Shown: positions 53,529 through 62,083, counted from the stretch's first letter. The stretch: DNA of 64,000 nucleotides from Flavobacterium luteolum (GCF_027111275.1 NZ_CP114286.1:372001-436000), one strand, 5' to 3'. Notes: a model not told the origin generated them from the sequence alone. Numbers and translations: made by a program.

Positions 53529-54446
53529 ATGAGAACAAAGCTATTTTTCTTCGTCATTCTGTTAGTTACATGTTCAGGGTATGCACAGCAAGACGCTCAG
53601 TATACACAGTACATGTACAACACAATAAATATAAATCCTGCTTATGCAGGTTCTCGTGGGGTATTTAGTGTTTTTGGTCTTTACCGTACTCAATGGGTTG
53701 GTCTTGACGGAGCACCGGAAACAAGCAGTTTTTCAATTAATACACCGCTAAACAATAGCAGACTAGGTATAGGAGCTTCTTTGGTTAACGACAAAATTGG
53801 TCCAACAAACGAAAACAATATCTCAGTTGATCTATCGTATACTGTCCAGACATCTGCAGATTTTAAACTTTCGTTTGGTATTAAAGGAACTGCAAATATC
53901 TTCAATTTGGATGTAAACAAACTAAATCCGGCAGATCAGGGTGATCCGCAGTTTCAGGATTTAAGCAATAAATTTTCTCCTAATGTTGGTGCTGGGGTTT
54001 ACTGGCATTCAGACAAGGCTTACATTGGTTTATCTGTTCCAAATTTTATTGAAACAAATCGTTACGACGACAATGATGTAGCAATTTACAAAGACAAAAT
54101 CAATTACTATTTAATGGCAGGTTATGTATTCGATCTAGACAAATATCAATACATTAAATTCAAACCAGCTATTTTAACCAAAATGGTCGAAGGTGCACCG
54201 CTACAAGTTGATGTTTCTGCCAATTTTATGTTCTACGACAAATTCATGGCTGGTGTAGCTTACAGATGGAGCGCTTCATTAAGTGCTATGGTCGGATTTC
54301 AGATTACAGACGGACTTTATTTAGGTTATGGTTATGACAGAGAAACCACTCATTTAAATAATTACAATTCAGGTTCACACGAAATTTTCCTTCGTTATGA
54401 ATTCTTCTCCAACAAAGGTAAAATGACAACTCCTCGTTTCTTCTAA
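53529..54446 (+). CDS. PorP/SprF-family type IX secretion outer-membrane protein
   Basis: The 305-residue protein has a signal peptide (residues 1 to about 19, ending GYAQ) and the family opening QDAQYTQYMYNTININPAYAGSRG. A barrel of about 14 strands follows, with FSINTPLNNSRLGIGASLVNDKIGPT and YDRETTHLNNYNSGSHEIFLRYEF. PorP/SprF proteins sit in the outer membrane and are required for secretion or attachment of partner T9SS type B proteins. In F. johnsoniae SprF serves SprB. Its place directly after a type B adhesin fits such a dedicated pairing. Confidence 0.93.
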   Translation: MRTKLFFFVILLVTCSGYAQQDAQYTQYMYNTININPAYAGSRGVFSVFGLYRTQWVGLDGAPETSSFSINTPLNNSRLGIGASLVNDKIGPTNENNISVDLSYTVQTSADFKLSFGIKGTANIFNLDVNKLNPADQGDPQFQDLSNKFSPNVGAGVYWHSDKAYIGLSVPNFIETNRYDDNDVAIYKDKINYYLMAGYVFDLDKYQYIKFKPAILTKMVEGAPLQVDVSANFMFYDKFMAGVAYRWSASLSAMVGFQITDGLYLGYGYDRETTHLNNYNSGSHEIFLRYEFFSNKGKMTTPRFF

Positions 54447-54459
54447 AAAATAAGGTATC

Positions 54460-56403
54460 ATGAAAAACTATACACTACTTTTCCTTACAATTCTAGGTGC
54501 TTTTTCATTTAGCAGTTATGCACAGCAGTCTAAAATAAATACTGCAGACAAAAAATATGACGGCTATGCTTATGTCGATGCTATAAAGACCTATGAAAAA
54601 GTTGCCGCTAAAGGCTACAAATCTGAAGACATGTTTAAAAAACTGGGAAATGCTTATTATTTCAATTCAGATTTTCAGAATGCGGCAAAATGGTACGGCG
54701 AATTATTTGCAATGAACACAAATGTTGAACCAGAATATTATTTTAGATATGCACAATCTCTAAAATCGACTGGAGACATTACCAAAGCAAATAAACTTCT
54801 GGATGAATTTAATGCTATCTCAAAAAATGACAGCAGAGGAAAACTTTACAAAGAAGATGTAAATTATCTGGATCAAATTAAAGCAAACTCTGGGAGGTAC
54901 CAGATAGAAGATGCTGGAATTAACAGCAAATATTCAGATTACGGATCATTTGTGTATAACAATAAAGTTTATTTTGCATCGGCGCGAGATACAGGAAATT
55001 TTACACAACGTAAACACAAATGGACAGGAGAATATTTTACAAATATTTATAATGCTGATTTGGATCCTTCTACCGGTAGCACATCAAAAGTAAATAAATT
55101 TAAATCGGCTATTAATACCAAATTCCATGAAGCTTCTCCTGTTTTCACAAAAGATGGAAAAACAGTTTATTTTACCAGAAATAACTACATCGACGGAAAA
55201 AAAGGAAAAGACGAAAACAAAGTCACCTTAATCAAGCTTTACAAAGCTGAATTGGGGAAAGATGGCAAATGGACCAACATTGCAGAGCTTCCATTCAATA
55301 GCAATAACTACAGTACAGCTCACCCTGCTTTGAGTCCAGACGAAAAAACACTGTATTTTGCTTCTGACATGCCAGGAACTATTGGCGAGTCAGATTTGTA
55401 TAAAGTCAGCATCAATTCAAACGGAGGTTATGGCTCTCCAGAAAATCTAGGAAGTAGTATTAATACGGAAGGAAAAGAAACCTATCCATATGTTACCAGC
55501 GAAAATGAAATCTATTTTTCATCTGACGGGCATCCAGGCTTGGGAGGTTTAGATGTTTTTGTTGGAAATATTGACAATAACGGAAAAGTTAGCAATATTC
55601 AGAATGTTGGAGCAGATATCAATTCTCCAAAAGATGATTTTGCCTACATTATTGATCCCGAAACAAGAAGAGGATTTTTTACTTCCAACAAAGATGGAGG
55701 TCAAGGTTCAGATGATATTTATAAATTCTTAGAAACTAGAAGGCTTAAATGCGTTCAGGTATTATATGGCACAATTACCGATGCTGAAACTGGCGTACCG
55801 CTTCCTGGAGCAAAAGTAACGCTGTATGACGCAGGAATGGCACTTAAAAATTCTGCCGTTGCAGATGGCTCTGGACTATACTCTTTTGATGTAGAATGCG
55901 GAAAAACATATTATGTAAGAGCAGAAAAACCAGAATTTGCTACAAAAGAAGTTAGCATAACTGTAGACAAAACAAGTGGTAAAACAAACCTTCCTATTGC
56001 ACTAGAAAAATCAACTTGCAAAGTTACTGTGGGTGATGATTTAGGAAAATGTTTTGGAATTAAAATGATTTATTTCGACCTCGATAAATCAAATATTAGA
56101 ACCGAAGCAGCATTAGATTTAGAAAAAATATTGGCTGTTCTGAACGATAATCCTACTATGAAATTAGATATCCGTTCGCATACAGACAGTAGAGCTTCTA
56201 ATCAATACAACGAAGCCTTATCTGACCGAAGAGCAAAATCAACTATACAATGGCTGGTTAAAAACGGAATTTCTCCTAACCGCTTAACTGGAAAAGGCTA
56301 CGGTGAAACAGAGCTCGTAAACAAATGTTCCGATGGCGTACCATGTACTGAAGAAGAACATCAAGCCAATAGACGAAGCCAATTTATTATAACCGCTTTA
56401 TAA
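54460..56403 (+). CDS. OmpA-family protein with PorE-like architecture
   Basis: The 647-residue protein has a signal peptide (residues 1 to about 22, ending SSYAQ) and four modules in order. These are TPR-like helices (about 30-130), PD40/WD40-like propeller blades (about 150-425; for example HPALSPDEKTLYFASDMPG), a carboxypeptidase-regulatory-like sandwich (about 431-515; LYGTITDAETGVPLPGAKV), and an OmpA peptidoglycan-binding domain (about 533-645; YFDLDKSNIR, SHTDSRASNQYNEALSDRR). This matches P. gingivalis PorE, which tethers the T9SS to peptidoglycan. It begins 13 bases after the PorP gene, so the two are cotranscribed. Confidence 0.9.
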   Translation: MKNYTLLFLTILGAFSFSSYAQQSKINTADKKYDGYAYVDAIKTYEKVAAKGYKSEDMFKKLGNAYYFNSDFQNAAKWYGELFAMNTNVEPEYYFRYAQSLKSTGDITKANKLLDEFNAISKNDSRGKLYKEDVNYLDQIKANSGRYQIEDAGINSKYSDYGSFVYNNKVYFASARDTGNFTQRKHKWTGEYFTNIYNADLDPSTGSTSKVNKFKSAINTKFHEASPVFTKDGKTVYFTRNNYIDGKKGKDENKVTLIKLYKAELGKDGKWTNIAELPFNSNNYSTAHPALSPDEKTLYFASDMPGTIGESDLYKVSINSNGGYGSPENLGSSINTEGKETYPYVTSENEIYFSSDGHPGLGGLDVFVGNIDNNGKVSNIQNVGADINSPKDDFAYIIDPETRRGFFTSNKDGGQGSDDIYKFLETRRLKCVQVLYGTITDAETGVPLPGAKVTLYDAGMALKNSAVADGSGLYSFDVECGKTYYVRAEKPEFATKEVSITVDKTSGKTNLPIALEKSTCKVTVGDDLGKCFGIKMIYFDLDKSNIRTEAALDLEKILAVLNDNPTMKLDIRSHTDSRASNQYNEALSDRRAKSTIQWLVKNGISPNRLTGKGYGETELVNKCSDGVPCTEEEHQANRRSQFIITAL

Positions 56404-56418
56404 ATTTCTTAATAGATA

Positions 56419-56447
56419 AAAAAAGCTGCCTAGATGGCAGCTTTTTT
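56419..56447 (+). terminator. Intrinsic terminator of the adhesin locus
   Basis: Twelve-base arms (56419-56430, 56436-56447) with loop TAGAT, A-tract before and T-tract within the right arm. Confidence 0.85.
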
Positions 56448-56516
56448 AATTTAAAAAGTCGTTACATTTCTAAGAATTGCAACGACTTCTAAAAAACCAA
56501 CCTGTTCAATAAACTT

Positions 56517-57035
56517 TTAAATCTTAACAAAAATGTTAGTGTAATATTTTTTTCCTGTAGCTGGATCCGTTGTTACAGACAATCCAAAATGAGTATAATC
56601 TCCTTCTATATTTTCTTTGTGCCCTGGGCTATCCAGCCAAGCTCTTAAAGCGGCTTCGGGAGTTTTATAATTGTAGGCAACATTCTCGCCTACTTTTTTT
56701 GCTCCCAATACACTAGTAATATTACTAGATCTTGCCACAAAATCGTTATGATTCACCACATTATTTTCAATCATATATTTATTATGCTCTTCGCATTTAA
56801 AAGATATATGATTAACTCTCTCCAAGGCATTCAAACCAATACTCACGCGGTATTCGTTTATTAACCTCATTGTTTCTATTTCGGTGTCATTATAAGTATA
56901 ATTAGCAACAAGCACTTCTGTTGGAGTGGCAGTATCCGCGCTTGCTTCGGCGGTGTCGGCAGAACATGCGTTCATTGCGACTAAAATCGCAATGAACAAC
57001 ATGGTGCGCATTATCTTTTTCATAATCATCAGCAT
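56517..57035 (-). CDS. CAP-domain (SCP-like) lipoprotein
   Basis: The protein (172 residues from the first ATG, 168 from the likelier ATG at 57023) has a lipoprotein signal with lipobox MNAC. Residues 50-172 are a CAP/SCP domain: ETMRLINEYRVSIGLNALERV, then a HNDF histidine, then GENVAYNYKTPEAALRAWLDSPGHKENIEGDYTHFGLSV with the conserved His and Glu residues of the CAP cleft. Bacterial CAP proteins of the YkwD type are secreted and of unclear biochemical role. It is a single gene. Confidence 0.88.
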   Translation of the reverse strand: MLMIMKKIMRTMLFIAILVAMNACSADTAEASADTATPTEVLVANYTYNDTEIETMRLINEYRVSIGLNALERVNHISFKCEEHNKYMIENNVVNHNDFVARSSNITSVLGAKKVGENVAYNYKTPEAALRAWLDSPGHKENIEGDYTHFGLSVTTDPATGKKYYTNIFVKI

Positions 57036-57207
57036 TTTAGCGGTTTAAAGTAAATGTTGGGGCAAATCCTTTAAATTTATCTTTGAATAAATTCGTTCGT
57101 ATTATTGTATACCAAACGTATTCAATTTACCGTTAAAGTGCAAAAATAATCGATGAAATGCACTATTTTTTATTTTTAGTATATAAAATTCTTACGTAAA
57201 AGCAATT

Positions 57208-57852
57208 TTAGGAAGACAACCTTTCAATCTTCCAAGAAAAATCTGACTGACTTGTATATCGAATTCTATCGTGAAGTCTATTTGGTCTTCCCTGCCAAAA
57301 TTCAACTTGAAGTGGAGTCACGATATAGCCACCCCAATTTTCGGGTCTCGGAATTGGCTTACCTTCAAATTCGGTTTCTAATTTTTTTAAATTTTCTTCT
57401 AAAAATGTTCTTGACGGAATCACTTCGCTTTGATTGGAAACAATTGCTCCTAGCTTACTACCATCAGGACGTGAATCAAAATAATTATCCGAAATAACTT
57501 CAGATGTTTTCTGCGCAATTCCTTTAATAATTACCTGACGTTCTGCTTCCTGCCAAAAAAAAGACAAACACACATTTGGGTTTGCTTCTATCGCTTTTCC
57601 TTTTTCCGAATTATAATTGGTATAAAATATAAACCCTTCTTCAGAAAATTTCTTCAATAAAACCACACGCGATTTAGGAAAACCATCCAATCCAATTGTT
57701 GAAACCGTCATGGCATTCACCTCCCCGCTTCCTCCAAAATCTTCCACCTCATGAAACCATCGGTTAAAAAGATTAATTGGATCTTCTGGAATATTCGTTT
57801 CTAATAATTCGCTTTTCTCGTAAGATTTTCTATAATTACTTAAATCATTCAT
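57208..57852 (-). CDS. pdxH: Pyridoxamine 5'-phosphate oxidase
   Basis: PdxH oxidises pyridoxine or pyridoxamine phosphate to pyridoxal phosphate using FMN and oxygen. The 214-residue protein begins MNDLSNYRKSYEKSELLE and has the conserved AMTVSTIGLDGFPKSRVVLLK, FYTNYNSEKGKAIEANP and SFFWQEAERQVIIKG. The C-terminal active-site signature is VEFWQGRPNRLHDRIRY. A longer frame starts at TTG 57882, but that lies in a heptamer repeat and adds only low-complexity residues, so the ATG at 57852 is chosen. Confidence 0.95.
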   Translation of the reverse strand: MNDLSNYRKSYEKSELLETNIPEDPINLFNRWFHEVEDFGGSGEVNAMTVSTIGLDGFPKSRVVLLKKFSEEGFIFYTNYNSEKGKAIEANPNVCLSFFWQEAERQVIIKGIAQKTSEVISDNYFDSRPDGSKLGAIVSNQSEVIPSRTFLEENLKKLETEFEGKPIPRPENWGGYIVTPLQVEFWQGRPNRLHDRIRYTSQSDFSWKIERLSS

Positions 57853-57876
57853 AGTTTTTGATTTTAGTTTATTTTG

Positions 57877-57928
57877 TTTCAAGTTTCAAGTTTCAAGTTT
57901 CAAGTTTCAAGTTTCAGGTTTCAAGTTT
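57877..57928. repeat. Heptamer microsatellite (TTTCAAG)n
   Basis: About 7.4 copies of TTTCAAG, one changed to TTTCAGG, 25 bases upstream of the pdxH ATG. A three-copy version occurs at 59448-59471. Confidence 0.85.
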
Positions 57929-58005
57929 GTCAGGCTTAGTGAAGTCGAACGTTCACAAAGCACGTTCTATTCAAAAAAAGCATTTCGACTTCGTTCAGTG
58001 TGACA
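57928..58005. repeat. Imperfect TGTCA-ended palindromic repeat
   Basis: Ends TGTCA (57928-57932) and TGACA (58001-58005) and GAAGTCGAA / TTCGACTTC inner arms form an imperfect inverted repeat between pdxH and rnz. Confidence 0.6.
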
Positions 58006-58093
58006 ATCATATACTAAGATTCCATCAACTTAAACTTGAAATAACTACACCAAAACTTAGTCGCTTAGCAACTTAGCATCTCAGAACCTTAGA

Positions 58094-58999
58094 TTAAAAC
58101 TCAAAACTAACTCCATCATCTGCCAAAAGCACATTTGGAAAAACTTCTTCTGCTTCTTTTTTAAATGGCTCCAAACCATCATAACGTGTCGAATAATGAC
58201 CTAAAATAAGCTGTTTTACATTTGCTTTTAAAGCAATGCTTGCTGCTTCTTTTGCAGTCGAATGCAGTGTTTTTTCAGCTAATCTTGCTTCCGATTCTAA
58301 AAACGTAGATTCGTGATATAAAATGTCTGTATTCTGTATAATCTGAATGATCTCTTCATTGTAAACTGTATCAGAACAGAAAGCATAACTTTTTGCTGGT
58401 GGCGGGTCAAAAGTAAGTTTTTCATTTTCAATTACTGTTCCGTCATCAAGTGTAATATCTCCGCCATTTTTTATTTTCTGATAATACGCTACATGAATAT
58501 TATAGCGCTGAACAGCTTCTACGTTTAACTTTCTTTCGTCTGGTTTTTCCTGAAAAAGGTATCCATTTGTATAAACACGATGCTTTAGCGGAATTGTCTT
58601 CACAATGACCTTCTTATCTTCAAAAACAACTTCACTTTCTTTCGATTCTAATTCGTGAAAGAACAAAGAATATGTTGTCCAAGATTCAGTCAGTTTTAAT
58701 TGAATAAGGATCAATTCTTTAATTCCTTTCGGACCATAAATATGTAAATCTGTGGTTCTTCCTAAAAGGGAAAAAGTTGAAATAGTGCCAATTAATCCAA
58801 ACAAATGATCTCCATGAAGATGCGAGATAAAAATGTGATTAATTTTTGAGAATTTAATCTTGTTTTTGCGAAGCTGTACCTGAGTCCCTTCACCACAGTC
58901 AATTAAAAACAATCTGTTTTTAATCTCCAAAACCTGCGCAGTCGGATTGGTAAGCGTTCTAGGAGTTGCGGCATAACAGCCAAGTATAGTTAACTTCAT
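58094..58999 (-). CDS. rnz: Ribonuclease Z
   Basis: RNase Z cuts the 3' trailer from tRNA precursors lacking CCA. The 301-residue metallo-beta-lactamase-fold enzyme has the zinc motif SHLHGDH with HxHxDH residues His60, His62, Asp64 and His65. It also has FLIDCGEGTQVQLRK upstream, YAFCSDTVYNE (metal-bridging Asp), HESTFLE, and HSTAKEAA/LGHYSTRY near the C-terminus. It is the full-length bacterial short form. The small downstream-transcribed gene at 59059 is separated by an AT-rich palindrome and may be in the same unit. Confidence 0.96.
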   Translation of the reverse strand: MKLTILGCYAATPRTLTNPTAQVLEIKNRLFLIDCGEGTQVQLRKNKIKFSKINHIFISHLHGDHLFGLIGTISTFSLLGRTTDLHIYGPKGIKELILIQLKLTESWTTYSLFFHELESKESEVVFEDKKVIVKTIPLKHRVYTNGYLFQEKPDERKLNVEAVQRYNIHVAYYQKIKNGGDITLDDGTVIENEKLTFDPPPAKSYAFCSDTVYNEEIIQIIQNTDILYHESTFLESEARLAEKTLHSTAKEAASIALKANVKQLILGHYSTRYDGLEPFKKEAEEVFPNVLLADDGVSFEF

Positions 59000-59007
59000 T
59001 TCTCAAT

Positions 59008-59055
59008 TAAAAATTGATAATTGACAATTATTAATTTTTAATTATCAATTGTTAA
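59008..59055. repeat. AT-rich inverted repeat upstream of rnz
   Basis: Arms 59008-59023 and 59040-59055 match at 15 of 16 bases (TTAAAAATTGATAATT class). It lies between the STAS-like gene and rnz. Confidence 0.5.
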
Positions 59056-59058
59056 TTA

Positions 59059-59391
59059 TTAGAAACCTAGGTCTCTTTCGATTTCTTCCATTTCGATAAT
59101 ATCGTGAGCCTCTAAGAGAGAAGGCACTACCACTAATTTATCTGAAATAGCATTAAAATCAAGATCGGTAGCTACAATTACAAACGATTTTTTTGCTTTT
59201 TTCTGAACTTTAGATAGCGGTAAAAAAGCTTTTAAATCATTTTCTGAAATATTAGAATCTGCTGATAAGTCGATTATAATATTTTGTTTTTCAAAGGTTT
59301 TAAATTGTTGCGTCACTTTTTCCAAGAAAGCGTTTACATCTCCTTGCGTATCTTTAATCGTAACGGTATGTCCTTTTTGATCTACTTTCAT
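59059..59391 (-). CDS. Small STAS-like protein, unknown function
   Basis: The 110-residue soluble protein alternates strands and helices in the STAS/anti-sigma-antagonist order: IIIDLSADSNISENDLKAFLPLSKVQKKAKKSFVIVATDLDF, then a final helix. It lacks the phosphorylatable serine loop of SpoIIAA. No catalytic motif is present. It is 59 bases upstream of rnz in the same direction, and similar genes are sometimes labelled ribonuclease Z by neighbourhood, which the sequence does not support. Confidence 0.6.
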   Translation of the reverse strand: MKVDQKGHTVTIKDTQGDVNAFLEKVTQQFKTFEKQNIIIDLSADSNISENDLKAFLPLSKVQKKAKKSFVIVATDLDFNAISDKLVVVPSLLEAHDIIEMEEIERDLGF

Positions 59392-59533
59392 TTTATAATT
59401 TGAGGGGCTTATATTTTATGATGCTAATTTACTAAGTTTTTTTGTTGTTTCAAGTTTCAGGTTTCAAGTTTTATGCTCACTGTAACATTCATTTCAACAC
59501 TGAAAACTGCGACTGTGACTGAAAACTAAAAAA

Positions 59534-60460
59534 CTATTGAATCTTAGATGCTAGCAAATAAATAACCGCCATTCTAATCGCAACTCCATTCTCCACCTGA
59601 TTCAAAATAACTGAATGATCAGAATCGGCCACCTCAGAAGTAATTTCTACTCCTCTGTTGATTGGTCCTGGGTGCATGATTACGATTTCTTTTCCTAGCG
59701 AATCCAAAAGCGGTTTGTCTACTCCATATTGCTGTGCGTACTCACGCGTTGATGGAAAGAAATTCACATCCATACGTTCGTTCTGTACACGAAGCATATT
59801 CGCAACATCACACCATTCTAATGCTTTTCTTAAATTTGGTTCAACCGTAACACCAAGCGATTCAATATATCTCGGAATCAATGTTTTTGGTCCGCAAACT
59901 TTTACTTCTGCGCCTTGCATCTGCAAAGCATATATGTTTGAAAGCGCTACGCGTGAGTGCAGAATATCACCTACAATAACTACTTTTTTTCCAGCAACAT
60001 CACCCAGTTTTTCTCTAATCGAATAACTGTCTAATAAAGCCTGAGTTGGGTGTTCGTGCGCGCCGTCTCCAGCGTTTACGATACTCGCTTTGACATTTTT
60101 AGATAAAAAATAAGCCGCTCCGGGATTAGAGTGGCGCATTACAACCATATCCACTTTCATCGAAAGGATATTGTTTACAGTATCAATCAAGGTCTCTCCT
60201 TTTTTAACAGATGACTGAGCTGCAGAAAAACTGATTACATCAGCAGATAAACGTTTCTGCGCTAATTCGAAAGAGAGTTTGGTTCTGGTACTATTTTCGA
60301 AGAAAATATTGGCAATAGTAATATCTCGTAATGAAGGAACTTTTTTAATCGGTCTATTAATGACTTCTTTAAAATGATCTGCCGTTTCAAAAATCAGGTT
60401 AATATCATTCTCATTGATATATTTAATTCCTAATAAATGATTTACGCTTAATTCTTTCAT
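59534..60460 (-). CDS. pyrB: Aspartate carbamoyltransferase catalytic subunit
   Basis: PyrB condenses carbamoyl phosphate with aspartate in pyrimidine synthesis. The 308-residue protein has the carbamoyl-phosphate motif FFENSTRTK at residues 53-61, the SVKKGET loop (84-90), HPTQALLD at 137-144 and the aspartate-binding HPGPINRGVE near the C-terminus. No pyrI regulatory gene is adjacent. pyrR lies 107 bases upstream on the same strand, so the pair is probably one operon with repeat-rich spacer DNA. Confidence 0.97.
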   Translation of the reverse strand: MKELSVNHLLGIKYINENDINLIFETADHFKEVINRPIKKVPSLRDITIANIFFENSTRTKLSFELAQKRLSADVISFSAAQSSVKKGETLIDTVNNILSMKVDMVVMRHSNPGAAYFLSKNVKASIVNAGDGAHEHPTQALLDSYSIREKLGDVAGKKVVIVGDILHSRVALSNIYALQMQGAEVKVCGPKTLIPRYIESLGVTVEPNLRKALEWCDVANMLRVQNERMDVNFFPSTREYAQQYGVDKPLLDSLGKEIVIMHPGPINRGVEITSEVADSDHSVILNQVENGVAIRMAVIYLLASKIQ

Positions 60461-60487
60461 TGTGTGTGTTTATATGTTTAATCGTTG

Positions 60488-60547
60488 AATTGTTTAATCG
60501 TTTTTTTGTCAAATTTGTTAATCGGAATTACTACCGATTAAACAATT
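60488..60547. repeat. Overlapping inverted repeats in the pyrR-pyrB spacer
   Basis: Thirteen-base perfect arms at 60488-60500 and 60535-60547. A competing 8-base pair (60519-60526 with 60535-60542) and a TTAACCGGTTAA palindrome (60546-60557) overlap the right arm. No T-tract is present on the transcribed sense. Confidence 0.6.
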
Positions 60548-60567
60548 AACCGGTTAACCGATTAAAC

Positions 60568-61107
60568 TTAATTCGTCACTAGGTGAACAACATCTTCACC
60601 ATCATTTTCTTTCCAGCTTACAATTACTTTTTCACCATTAATAGCATCGACTTGACGGCCTCTGTAATCGGGCTGAATTGGCAAATGACGGCTGAAACGT
60701 CTGTCTATTAAAACCAATAATTCAATTTCTGAAGGTCTTCCAAAAGATTGAATGGCAGTTAAAGCAGAACGAATGCTACGTCCAGTAAACAAAACGTCAT
60801 CGATAAAAATGACTTTTTTGTCTTCGACTATAAAATTGATTTGGGTTTTATTGGCTTCAAGCGGTTTATCAGTACGACGGAAATCATCTCTAAAAAAAGT
60901 GATGTCCAGATATCCTAACGAAATTTCAGGAACCTTGTATTCGTTTTCTAATATTTGTTTTAAACGTTCAGCTAAAAAAACGCCTCTTGGCTGAATTCCA
61001 ACCAAAATGGTATTAGAGAAATCAAGATGTTTTTCGATTAACTGACAAGCCAAACGATGGAGTATGATAGTAACTTCTTTCGAATTAAGTAATACTTTTT
61101 GACTCAT
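60568..61107 (-). CDS. pyrR: Bifunctional PyrR: pyr operon regulator / uracil phosphoribosyltransferase
   Basis: The 179-residue protein starts MSQKVLLNSKEVTIILHRLA and has the PRPP-binding motif FIDDVLFTGRSIRSAL (101-116), GIQPRGVFLAERL and the PyrR-specific LIDRRFSRHLPIQPDYRG. PyrR proteins attenuate pyr genes by binding mRNA in response to UMP in Firmicutes; in Bacteroidota the regulatory function is assumed only. A longer frame to 61236 would begin upstream of a -7 element, so the ATG at 61107 is used. pyrB follows. Confidence 0.93.
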   Translation of the reverse strand: MSQKVLLNSKEVTIILHRLACQLIEKHLDFSNTILVGIQPRGVFLAERLKQILENEYKVPEISLGYLDITFFRDDFRRTDKPLEANKTQINFIVEDKKVIFIDDVLFTGRSIRSALTAIQSFGRPSEIELLVLIDRRFSRHLPIQPDYRGRQVDAINGEKVIVSWKENDGEDVVHLVTN

Positions 61108-61131
61108 AAGTGATTGTAATGTTTGGTTGCG

Positions 61132-61139
61132 CAAATATA
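61132..61139 (-). promoter_or_regulatory. -7 promoter element for pyrR-pyrB
   Basis: On minus this is TATATTTG (TAnnTTTG), 25 bases before the pyrR ATG. Confidence 0.6.
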
Positions 61140-61244
61140 CGGAATCTGATTTTATTTGTTGGGATGTTGGGGTTGGAAATATTTTTATTGAATTGGCAAG
61201 TTTAAAAAAAATATATTGAAATGGTGACCATAACATAAAAACAT

Positions 61245-61252
61245 TAACTTTG
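61245..61252 (+). promoter_or_regulatory. -7 promoter element for the phospholipase D-like gene
   Basis: TAACTTTG matches TAnnTTTG, 61 bases before the ATG at 61313. Confidence 0.5.
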
Positions 61253-61312
61253 TAGGAATTTTATCGTAAAAAATTTGATATCATTTTTATTTAATTATTA
61301 AGAAAAGAAAAA

Positions 61313-62083
61313 ATGGGAACATTCTTTAATGGCGCAAATTGTGATATTTACATTGGCAAAGGAGCTGGCAAAAAATTACTTGATGATATTACTAATGCAA
61401 AAAAATCCGTTAAAGTAATTTCACCTTATCTTTCTCCTGCATTAATAAATGAATTGATAATCCTTCATTCTAAAGGAATAAAAATTTCACTAATAACAAA
61501 TGACACTATAGAAGATTTCTACGGTAACTACGAGAAAAACATTTTTAAATTAATACAGCAACATCGCACTTTAGATAGTTCTTCTAACGAATTAAGAAAT
61601 AAATGGATTGGTTTTGAAGAAACAATTCGCTATATCTTTTTTGGATTTTTAGCAATTTTTGTTTTTGCATTATTTTTATTTAAAAGTTTTAAAACCCTTT
61701 ATCTTCTATTTCCACTGATATTAATTTATCTGTTAAGGAAAATGTTATTGTCTAAAATAAAAAATAAACGCATATATAATTACTCCTATAGTCAATTATT
61801 TCTTTTCAAAGTTTATATTTCACCCACAAACATTAAGAATGATTCTAGTACATTCGTTCACGGAAAAATATATATAATTGATGACGAGATTGTTTATATG
61901 GGTTCCCTCAACTTTACCGCTAATGGAACTAAACATAATTATGAAACAAGAATTAGAACTATTGATAAAATTGCTGTTGATACAATTATTAAAGAGTATA
62001 ACGAATTATTTAATAATTCAGGTTTTCCAGAAAGAAATATCCAAGATTGGGGAAAACAACTTTATAATGAACCTATAAATTAA
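61313..62083 (+). CDS. Phospholipase D-like protein with a central membrane hairpin
   Basis: The 256-residue protein has an N-terminal half-domain (about 1-65; SVKVISPYLSPALINELI). A hydrophobic hairpin of two membrane helices follows (about 104-140). The single HKD motif is HGKIYIID at about residues 184-191, followed by YMGSLNFTANGTKHNYE. One HKD motif means activity would need dimerisation, as in Nuc-type nucleases. Substrate could be DNA or phospholipid. The membrane insert splits the PLD fold, which is unusual. It lies next to parDE in an AT-rich stretch, hinting at a defence or mobile origin, but no partner gene is recognisable. Confidence 0.7.
   Translation: MGTFFNGANCDIYIGKGAGKKLLDDITNAKKSVKVISPYLSPALINELIILHSKGIKISLITNDTIEDFYGNYEKNIFKLIQQHRTLDSSSNELRNKWIGFEETIRYIFFGFLAIFVFALFLFKSFKTLYLLFPLILIYLLRKMLLSKIKNKRIYNYSYSQLFLFKVYISPTNIKNDSSTFVHGKIYIIDDEIVYMGSLNFTANGTKHNYETRIRTIDKIAVDTIIKEYNELFNNSGFPERNIQDWGKQLYNEPIN

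Noticed and set aside
57858..58076. 72-codon plus-strand frame through the heptamer repeat
   Set aside because: It is made of repeat translation and palindromic repeat DNA; no protein-like features.
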